The position numbers and the translations under genes were made by a program. A DNA stretch of 35,866 bases from the NCBI GenBank assembly GCA_016783545.1, contig JADHWJ010000002.1, positions 65,617 to 101,482 of the forward strand. The letters run 5' to 3'. This stretch comes from Candidatus Aenigmatarchaeota archaeon. Lineage in GTDB: Archaea > Aenigmatarchaeota > Aenigmatarchaeia > QMZP01. The first letter of the stretch is position 1. Each line of letters opens with the position of its first letter. Below, piece by piece: positions 18,637 through 25,593 of this stretch. The notes under the pieces were generated by a model. It worked only from the letters and a program-made list of their open reading frames with translations. It did not search any database and was not told where the DNA came from.

Positions 18637-19074
18637 CTATTCCTTCAGAACAATTAGAGTTTCTGTCTTACTGATTCCATGAATCCTTAAAAGAAAATTA
18701 TTATTAAACCTATTTAGTTCTTCGATATCATTTACCCTGATTTTTAATATGATATCAAACCTGCCTGTTATAAGTGAGATGTTCTCAATGGTTTTGTTTT
18801 TCTTTATCTTATCAACAAGTTCTTCTGGTGTTATATCATCATTCTTTAATCTCTCATAATCTGGTATTATAAGGGTGTATGCTGTAATACATTTACCTAA
18901 TTTCTTATAATTCAAAGAAACAGTATAGTTTTTGATAATGCCATTATTTTCTAATCTTTTTATCCTATGGTAAACTGTAGTTATGGGTACCATTAATTTC
19001 TTAGATATTTTTCTTGTTGATAGCTTTGAGTTTTCCTTAAGGATTTCGATTATTTTTTCATCTAATTTGTCCAT
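18637..19074 (-). CDS. Lrp/AsnC family transcriptional regulator
   Basis: MDKLDEKIIEILKENSKLSTRKISKKLMVPITTVYHRIKRLENNGIIKNYTV. Confidence 0.93.
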   Translation of the reverse strand: MDKLDEKIIEILKENSKLSTRKISKKLMVPITTVYHRIKRLENNGIIKNYTVSLNYKKLGKCITAYTLIIPDYERLKNDDITPEELVDKIKKNKTIENISLITGRFDIILKIRVNDIEELNRFNNNFLLRIHGISKTETLIVLKE

Positions 19075-19381
19075 AATAGATCATTTGATTCATATATTTA
19101 TAAATTTAACATATTTTTTCAATAATTTTACGAAAAAATCGAAGTAAATTTTATATTACCTTTGAACAAACAAAAGAATATTCATGTTTACAATATTCAC
19201 ATTTCCAATACAGATGCTTTACGCATCTCTCCAGAGAAGAGGTAGTCTGTTTCTCAGAGCTTGAATTATAGTTAGAGTGTTTCTGATTAGTCTTTCCTCT
19301 GTCCTCATAATGAAAGGATAGCGAATGAATAAACTGTGTTTTCGACGTTTTTCGTTGTGTTGTATTGTGAAAGACTGAGAC

Positions 19382-19597
19382 ATGTTTAGGACAATCGTAG
19401 TTCTTCTAGTGATGTTTTCTGGAGTTGCGTTTGGTGGTGGTGTCGATGAACAGCGGGCTGCAGAAAACATAATAGGCTTCGTCATCTTTGGAATACCACT
19501 ATTGGTGGTATGCTTCCTCATCTTGATGGGAATAGTTATCCTCATATCCGGGGGTGGTGGAACCAGCAAGCCAAAAGACACAGGCGGCTGCCAGTGA
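19382..19597 (+). CDS. small membrane protein with C-terminal KPKDTGGCQ tail
   Basis: 71 aa, two hydrophobic segments; tail shared with 19711..19833. Confidence 0.6.
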   Translation: MFRTIVVLLVMFSGVAFGGGVDEQRAAENIIGFVIFGIPLLVVCFLILMGIVILISGGGGTSKPKDTGGCQ

Positions 19598-19609
19598 AAG
19601 GAGGTGTTA

Positions 19610-19726
19610 ATGAAAGACAATATACCAAAGGATTCTATTCGGAGCAGAATCTTACCTTTGGTATATATAATAAGAAATGCTCTGAAGACTTCCCTTTTAG
19701 GAAACAAGAGATGTCCACTCCAGTAA
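19610..19726 (+). CDS. 38-aa small ORF MKDNIPKDSIRSRILPLVYIIRNALKTSLLGNKRCPLQ
   Basis: ATG preceded by AAAGGAGGTGTTA (strong SD); overlaps the start of the next ORF. Confidence 0.4.
   Translation: MKDNIPKDSIRSRILPLVYIIRNALKTSLLGNKRCPLQ
19620..19666 (+). repeat. long inverted repeat/hairpin between the two small membrane ORFs
   Basis: ATATACCAAAGGATTCT-attcggagc-AGAATC-tta-CCTTTGGTATAT. Confidence 0.75.
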
Positions 19727-19833
19727 TTATCATAGCAGCAGTGGTCTTATGGCTGATTCTGACAGGAATCCGTGAACTTGTATCCCCGAGTAGCAGAGAA
19801 AAGAAACCAAAAGACACAGGCGGCTGCCAGTAA
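19711..19833 (+). CDS. 40-aa single-TM protein with C-terminal KPKDTGGCQ tail
   Basis: MSTPVIIIAAVVLWLILTGIRELVSPSSREKKPKDTGGCQ. Confidence 0.55.
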   Translation: MSTPVIIIAAVVLWLILTGIRELVSPSSREKKPKDTGGCQ

Positions 19834-19893
19834 GAAGAAAGGTTTTGGGAGTTACCTTAAAACTCCCATTACTATGTCAATTAAAAGGGATAA

Positions 19894-20001
19894 TAGCCCC
19901 GCCAGGATTCGAACCTGGGTCACGAGGTCCAGGGCCTCGCATACTTAGACCATAATACAGCTCAATAAGCTGAATATGTTTGACCACTGTACTACAGGGC
20001 T
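19894..20001 (-). tRNA. tRNA-Gln(CUG)-like gene with a ~34-35 nt D-loop insertion/intron
   Basis: acceptor AGCCCTG/CGGGGCT (A1-U72), anticodon arm CGAGG-CCCTGGA-CCTCG, T arm CCAGG-TTCGAAT-CCTGG; GTAC/GTAT D-stem only pairs once ~19946-19981 is removed. Confidence 0.75.
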
Positions 20002-20075
20002 TTCTATATGATTATTGAACTATTATTAATAAAAAGTTCGAATTTCGAACCGAATGAACGCTATGTTCGTTGATA

Positions 20076-20090
20076 AGAAAGCTTTTAAAT
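20076..20090 (+). promoter_or_regulatory. BRE/TATA promoter candidate for the thrS leader transcript
   Basis: AAGAAAGCTTTTAAAT; TATA centre ~25 nt upstream of ATG at 20111. Confidence 0.5.
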
Positions 20091-20110
20091 CTAAAGTGTG
20101 AATATTAAAT

Positions 20111-20140
20111 ATGAATTACCCAATAACAACTACACGATGA
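20111..20140 (+). CDS. putative thrS leader peptide MNYPITTTR*
   Basis: ATG AAT TAC CCA ATA ACA ACT ACA CGA TGA; three consecutive Thr codons upstream of threonyl-tRNA synthetase. Confidence 0.6.
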   Translation: MNYPITTTR

Positions 20141-20178
20141 TTTTGGTAGTGTTATCTGGGCTTTGTTCTTTGATTTTA
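20119..20178 (+). terminator. putative attenuator hairpin with U-rich tract in thrS leader
   Basis: CCCA-ATAACA-(a)-CTAC / GTAG-TGTTAT-(c)-TGGG (14 bp, two 1-nt bulges) followed by CTTTGTTCTTTGATTTT. Confidence 0.6.
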
Positions 20179-20187
20179 ACTGCCCAG
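20156..20187 (+). promoter_or_regulatory. competing stem (candidate anti-terminator)
   Basis: CTGGGC (20156-20161) pairs with GCCCAG (20182-20187) and uses the 3' arm of the upstream hairpin. Confidence 0.5.
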
Positions 20188-20222
20188 AAAAACGTATAAA
20201 CTTCAGAAACTAATGTGATAAT

Positions 20223-21920
20223 ATGAGACTATTAATATTACACTCGGATTTCATTGAATGGGAACCGAAAAAGAAGGCAATAAAGAATCCGGAAGAGGTA
20301 GAGAAGAAAAGGATAAGAGTAGAAGATGCTCTGGTTGTCTTCAGCTCTGTTGAAAAGGGTGATGAGAAAAACAAAAAAGAAATCATAGATAACTCTGTAA
20401 AGGCTGTTCTGGGTGTACTAAAACAGGTCAAAGCAAAGAATATTGTTGTCTATCCTTATGTTCATCTAAGTTCTAATCCAGGTGCACCTTCTGATGCACT
20501 TGATGTTGTAAAAGGAGTTGAAGAAAAACTAAAAGAAAAGAAGCTTTCTGTTTATAGAAGCCCGTTTGGATGGTATAAGTCTTTTTGTGTTTCTTGTAAA
20601 GGTCATCCATTGTCAGAGCTTTCAAGAGAGATTCATGTTCAAAAAGAGGGTTCTCAAGAGGAGGATATAGACTACAAACAGCTTCTCAGAGAGATTTCAA
20701 AATCAAAGCTTGATAGAGAAGAGCTTAAGCCAAATGATCACAGGATTCTCGGGCAAGATTTAGATCTATTTAGCTTTAGTGAGGTTGCACCAGGAATGGT
20801 TTTCTGGCATGATAAGGGCTGGATAATTTATAATGAGCTTGTTAAATTCTGGAAAGAAGAGCATAGAAAAGCAGGATATCAAGAGGTATCAACACCACAG
20901 ATATTGGATAAAAAATTATGGCAGATTTCTGGTCACTGGGAAAAATACAAGGAAAATATCTTTCTAACAGAATATGAGAAAAGATCTTTTGCAGTGAAAC
21001 CAATGAACTGTCCTGGAGGAATAATGATCTACAAGAACAAGCCCAAGTCATATAATGACCTACCATTAAGAGTTGGTGAGCTTGGTGTTGTGCACAGACA
21101 GGAGCTAAGCGGTGTACTTGCTGGTTTGTTCAGGGTTATAAAATTCACTCAGGATGATGCTCATATATATTGTACAGAAGAACAGCTGGAAGATGAAATA
21201 ATGAAGGTTGTCAGACTAACAGACAACTTTTACAAGAAGTTCAATATGCCTTATCATATTGAATTATCAACAAGGCCTGAAAAAAGAATAGGTTCAGATG
21301 AAATCTGGGATAAGGCAGAAAAAACATTGGAATCTGTTCTAAAGAAAAACAAAATAAAACATAAGATAAACAAGGGCGACGGCGCATTTTACGGCCCAAA
21401 GATAGATTTTCATGTAAAGGACTCTATGGGAAGGACCTGGCAATGCGGAACCAATCAGCTTGATTTCGCAATGCCCGAAAGATTCGACATGACATACAAA
21501 ACCAAAGATAACAAAGACAAACGACCTATAATGCTTCACAGAACTATTTACGGAAGTCTGGAAAGGTTTATTGGTATACTCTTGGAGCATACAAATGGAA
21601 ATCTTCCTTTATGGCTCTCTCCAGTACATGTTAGAGTGCTTTCTTTCACTGACAGGAACAAAAAATCAGCAGAAAAAATACACAGTCAACTTCTGGAAGC
21701 AGGTATAAGGTCTGAAGTGGATTTAAGTGATAATACTGTTGATTACAAGGTAAGAGATGCAGAATTAAAGAAAGTGCCTTTCATTGTTGTGATAGGTGAC
21801 AAAGAAGAAAAGGCAGGTACAGTAGCAGTGAGAGAAAGAGGAGTTAAGAAAGTAAAGTTTGGTGAAAAGTTGGATAAGTTTATTGAAAATGTTTCTAAGA
21901 AGATTGAGAAGAGGGAATAG
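20223..21920 (+). CDS. thrS: threonyl-tRNA synthetase, archaeal type with N-terminal editing domain
   Basis: MRLLILHSDFIEWEPKKKA archaeal N-domain; class II motifs WQISGHWEKYKENIF, VKPMNCPGGIMIYK; PIMLHRTIYGSLERFIGILLEH; SD GTGAT before ATG. Confidence 0.97.
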   Translation: MRLLILHSDFIEWEPKKKAIKNPEEVEKKRIRVEDALVVFSSVEKGDEKNKKEIIDNSVKAVLGVLKQVKAKNIVVYPYVHLSSNPGAPSDALDVVKGVEEKLKEKKLSVYRSPFGWYKSFCVSCKGHPLSELSREIHVQKEGSQEEDIDYKQLLREISKSKLDREELKPNDHRILGQDLDLFSFSEVAPGMVFWHDKGWIIYNELVKFWKEEHRKAGYQEVSTPQILDKKLWQISGHWEKYKENIFLTEYEKRSFAVKPMNCPGGIMIYKNKPKSYNDLPLRVGELGVVHRQELSGVLAGLFRVIKFTQDDAHIYCTEEQLEDEIMKVVRLTDNFYKKFNMPYHIELSTRPEKRIGSDEIWDKAEKTLESVLKKNKIKHKINKGDGAFYGPKIDFHVKDSMGRTWQCGTNQLDFAMPERFDMTYKTKDNKDKRPIMLHRTIYGSLERFIGILLEHTNGNLPLWLSPVHVRVLSFTDRNKKSAEKIHSQLLEAGIRSEVDLSDNTVDYKVRDAELKKVPFIVVIGDKEEKAGTVAVRERGVKKVKFGEKLDKFIENVSKKIEKRE

Positions 21921-21922
21921 AT

Positions 21923-21997
21923 ATGGAAAGAAAACAAATATTCAAATCTGAAGTGTTGATCTTCTTAGTTAATTCTACAACTACTCTAACTGTGTGA
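21923..21997 (+). CDS. Thr-rich mini-ORF MERKQIFKSEVLIFLVNSTTTLTV* directly after thrS
   Basis: ATG 2 nt after thrS stop; ACA ACT ACT CTA ACT GTG TGA run into the hairpin. Confidence 0.35.
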   Translation: MERKQIFKSEVLIFLVNSTTTLTV

Positions 21998-22024
21998 TTT
22001 TACACAGTTCATTGTTTTTCTTTA
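21988..22024 (+). terminator. intrinsic-terminator-like hairpin downstream of thrS
   Basis: AACTGTGT-GATTTT-ACACAGTT followed by CATTGTTTTTCTTTA. Confidence 0.75.
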
Positions 22025-22143
22025 ATCAGGATTAAGAATTTAATTTTCTTGGGGCCTGGTAACCCTATAAGTGATTAAGATTCTCTTCTTGATGGATTTG
22101 CAGTGAACTTGTTTCTGGCCATGTACCTAAGGAGGTGATAAAT

Positions 22144-22380
22144 ATGGGACCAGAAAAAGAAAGATATCAAGGACCAGGTCAAGAAATAGATCATCTAGGT
22201 GATCTGCCAAGAGATGAAACATTGAGAAGGTACCCAGAAGGATCTAGAGAAATGTTAGATAGGCACTCAGTTGAACCTGAAGAAGATGATTGTCTTACTG
22301 TAAAAATATATCTTGGATCAGATGAATCTGATGAAAAAAAACCATGGTATCGATCTGTTATAGATTTTTTTATAGGATGA
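22144..22380 (+). CDS. hypothetical acidic protein
   Basis: strong SD AAGGAGGTGATAAAT before ATG. Confidence 0.6.
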   Translation: MGPEKERYQGPGQEIDHLGDLPRDETLRRYPEGSREMLDRHSVEPEEDDCLTVKIYLGSDESDEKKPWYRSVIDFFIG

Positions 22381-22395
22381 GATTATTCTCATCCT

Positions 22396-23019
22396 TTATT
22401 TAATTATTATAACTTCGCCATCTTTCAAAGTCTTAAATGGAATTTTATTTTTCTTAGCAAATTCAACTTCCTTATCAACATCTGCTGATTCTGGATGATC
22501 TGACTTGTAATGCGGAAGAATAATATAATCTAAAAACCCAAGACCTTTCCAAATTGTTTTTTTCTGTTCTGGGTATGGATGATCATTTGGATCATCAACA
22601 TGCTGTATTGCTTTGAAATCAGGTGCAAGAACACAGATACCTGCGCTATATCCAGCATACAGAAAATCATCTCTTTTAAGAAGTTCTTTAAATATTATAT
22701 CAAAGCCGCTTAGTTTCATTGCTTGTCTAAGAATGAATGTATTTCCTCCTCTGACAAAAACACCGCCAAACTTGTTTAATTTTTTCTTTAGTTGAGCTGT
22801 CTCGCTAAAGTATTTCTTTAAGTCAATAATTTCTACAGATAAACCCAGTTTTTTTAGACTTTCTATATCTATTCTCTCTGATTTGTTTCTCCTATCCCAG
22901 TCAACATTTGTATAATCACACGCATTTGGAATATATGCAATCTTTTTGTTCTCGGACATCAGTTTAACTAATTCAGCAGATTTGCTTCCCAATTTGAAAG
23001 ATGATAAATAAAATTTCAT
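22396..23019 (-). CDS. peptidase S51 (peptidase E-like)
   Basis: GGVFVRGGNTFILRQAMK; LYAGYSAGICVLAPDF; LGFLDYIILPHYKSDH. Confidence 0.88.
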   Translation of the reverse strand: MKFYLSSFKLGSKSAELVKLMSENKKIAYIPNACDYTNVDWDRRNKSERIDIESLKKLGLSVEIIDLKKYFSETAQLKKKLNKFGGVFVRGGNTFILRQAMKLSGFDIIFKELLKRDDFLYAGYSAGICVLAPDFKAIQHVDDPNDHPYPEQKKTIWKGLGFLDYIILPHYKSDHPESADVDKEVEFAKKNKIPFKTLKDGEVIIIK

Positions 23020-23125
23020 GATAATAATTGATATTATATAGTTAAAACTCTGATCTGAATTTTCTAAGATTGTTTACAACATCTTATGATATTCATTTCT
23101 GCTCAGACTTATTTCTTTTAGAATA

Positions 23126-23521
23126 TTATACACACAACTCTTTCAGCGCTTCTTTAACATCTTCTTTACCGTTCATAACAAGGGCCATTGCATTCTTTGA
23201 AACCAGTGTTTCAACCTTAATGTTTCCGCCCTCTATCATTATCTTGGAAAGTATATTATACATGCCAATCAGTGCCTGTGCTATTGGATTTTCTTCATCA
23301 AGCATATACATGTCAGCAGTTCCAACTTTTCTTGTTCTTTTAACTGTGCCAATTTTAATAAAATCCTTTATCAATTTGTCAACAGTCACCCATGATATGT
23401 TTGCATTTTCTGATAACTCAGATATTGAGTAGTCAAACAGTCCTCTTTCAACTATTAAAAAGTCCAGCAGTTTTATGATTGGCGATTTTCCAAATACCTG
23501 AACAAAAACTGTCTCATTCAT
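23126..23521 (-). CDS. winged-helix transcriptional regulator
   Basis: YSISELSENANISWVTVDKLIKDFIKIGTVKRTRKVG. Confidence 0.7.
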   Translation of the reverse strand: MNETVFVQVFGKSPIIKLLDFLIVERGLFDYSISELSENANISWVTVDKLIKDFIKIGTVKRTRKVGTADMYMLDEENPIAQALIGMYNILSKIMIEGGNIKVETLVSKNAMALVMNGKEDVKEALKELCV

Positions 23522-23617
23522 ACTATAATATTGTTTAAATGTATATTTAAATGTTTTTAATATGAATTTTATTTATTTTAGAGTTTGTATTTAAGATAAT
23601 GATATCAAGACTTATAT

Positions 23618-23890
23618 ATGGACAAGATATCAGTCCATATAATAAGAAATCTTTATTATAGAGGATATATAGGAAGAAGGCATACCAATATATCTCATCT
23701 TAAACAGGGTTTGCCTAAACATCTTCAGGATATGACAACCATAAAGAAAAAACTAAAAGAACTCCAGAAAATCGGTATTCTAATAATTCATAAAAAAGGT
23801 GAACAGGTTTCTTTAAATTACATCGGAGAGACAAAATCCAAGATCGATATGATAATCAATGCTAAAAGAACAGACAGTATTTTAGACTGA
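23618..23890 (+). CDS. small winged-helix-like protein
   Basis: 90 aa; MTTIKKKLKELQKIGILIIHKKGEQVSLN. Confidence 0.5.
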   Translation: MDKISVHIIRNLYYRGYIGRRHTNISHLKQGLPKHLQDMTTIKKKLKELQKIGILIIHKKGEQVSLNYIGETKSKIDMIINAKRTDSILD

Positions 23891-23923
23891 AATTCTAAAA
23901 TTTTGGAGAAATTGGCACTAATC

Positions 23924-24142
23924 TTATGTATTTACCTTGATTTGTTGTATACCCACAAATTTAGGCATTTGAGAAATATTTTCTTTTTCCATGCAAAGCT
24001 CGAGAACCTCTTTCATTCCTTTCATTGTTTCATCTATTGTTTTCCCCTATGTATGACATCCAGCCAGCCCTGGAACTTCTGTCACAAACATTCCAGTATC
24101 CTCATCCTTCTCTATGACAACAGTAAAATTATATGATTTCAT
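23924..24142 (-). pseudogene. HicB/UPF0150-like antitoxin with in-frame TAG
   Basis: MKSYNFTVVIEKDEDTGMFVTEVPGLAGCHT*GKTIDETMKGMKEVLELCMEKENISQMPKFVGIQQIKVNT*; the frame continues across TAG at 24047-24049. Confidence 0.75.
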
Positions 24143-24218
24143 AAATAATCTATGATTTTCTGTTTTTAAAAGTTTAATATCGAGACAGTTTCTAAGAAAG
24201 TTGAGAAAAGGGAATGAT

Positions 24219-25586
24219 TTATTTATCATTGTGCAGATAGACACACCATTCTTCTTTGCAAAAACTTTCAATAACATTGGAATTCTCAATCTCTTTGAAA
24301 ATCACTTTATATTCGGTTTCAGAAGCTGTAAGATCATTTTGACTATAGAAAACATTCATTTTCTTTTCTGAATAATATGCAATAGGTGGGCAGTTCCCCC
24401 AACACGCAAATTCCTGAATATCCGAACTTTTCAGGAATAGTCCCATTTCTTTTGTTATATTCCTTAACCCATTCTCAAACTCTATCTGCGAATCATATGT
24501 TCTCATAATCTGGGGACTTAATAGGAAAAGGCCTAAGATAAATATTATTGCAATGAATGGCAAGGTATATTTCTTTCCAACTAATTTAGACAGTGATAAT
24601 AGTCCATATCCAATAAATATAGTAAAGAATGTTATTGAGAGCAGCATAAACCTTTCAGCTTCCCATTCAATTGTTGGCTGTTTTGCAACTTCTATATTGA
24701 CAACACCAATGAAATATGCTAGCGCAACAATGAATATGAATATTAGTGTTCCAGTGAGAAATTTATTTCTAATGGTGGGTTTACTTAGAATCTTCCTGGC
24801 AAATGCGATAAAGCCTATTAGTGAAACAACCAAAAAAATCAGGCCGAATGTATCATTGAATATGTAAGCAAAGAAATCAAAATTCACTGGCACTGGTTTT
24901 GCAACTATTCTCCATGCTTTCAGGAATGTATGTAAGGGTTCACCAAAGCTCAGATAATTGAACAAAAGATAGGGTGATAGCGTTGCAAGGAAAACAGCCC
25001 CTGATATTAAAATCTCTTTTATTCTTTTTTCAGCCAGCAGCATTATAAGGAAAGGTATTAGCAATAAGAATAGCAGTATATTTGTGAACTTCATTAAGAT
25101 TGATAGTGTTAGAAAGATACTGCCGATATACAATAGCTTGCTTTTTCTTTCCTTTGTTCCTAAAAAGAAAAATAATATAGTTGTTAGTGCCAGAAGAGCT
25201 CCCATATGATCTGTCAGAATATATCTGCTATGTGTCACACTTGCTGGTAGAATAGCAATCAGTATAGCAGAGATCATTCCGGTCTTCTTGCTTAGAATCT
25301 TGCCCAGGTAGTAAACAGGCACAACAATTAATGAATTAATAATAGCAATAAGTATCCTTACAGCTAATTCAAAATTTCCTAGGTGCCAGAGAGGGGAAAT
25401 TATCAATGATATTAGTGGTGGCCTTGAAGATAACTCCTCATATCCAACATTTACGCCAGCAAACATTTTACCATGTAATAAATAAACCGCTTCATCCCAG
25501 ATAAAATAAGAAGTGTCTATAAACACAAGTCTAAGAGATACTGAGAGAAGAAAGATTATTATCAGAAATTTGATTTCTTTTTTCAT
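24219..25586 (-). CDS. GT39/ArnT-like membrane glycosyltransferase
   Basis: RLVFIDTSYFIWDEAVYLLHGKMF...SSRPPLISLIISPLW; many TM segments. Confidence 0.78.
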   Translation of the reverse strand: MKKEIKFLIIIFLLSVSLRLVFIDTSYFIWDEAVYLLHGKMFAGVNVGYEELSSRPPLISLIISPLWHLGNFELAVRILIAIINSLIVVPVYYLGKILSKKTGMISAILIAILPASVTHSRYILTDHMGALLALTTILFFFLGTKERKSKLLYIGSIFLTLSILMKFTNILLFLLLIPFLIMLLAEKRIKEILISGAVFLATLSPYLLFNYLSFGEPLHTFLKAWRIVAKPVPVNFDFFAYIFNDTFGLIFLVVSLIGFIAFARKILSKPTIRNKFLTGTLIFIFIVALAYFIGVVNIEVAKQPTIEWEAERFMLLSITFFTIFIGYGLLSLSKLVGKKYTLPFIAIIFILGLFLLSPQIMRTYDSQIEFENGLRNITKEMGLFLKSSDIQEFACWGNCPPIAYYSEKKMNVFYSQNDLTASETEYKVIFKEIENSNVIESFCKEEWCVYLHNDK

Positions 25587-25593
25587 ACATTTC

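Noticed and set aside
19219-19707. 162-aa minus-strand ORF antisense to the small membrane proteins
   Set aside because: Low-complexity composition, no family features; the plus strand has better start signals and the shared tail
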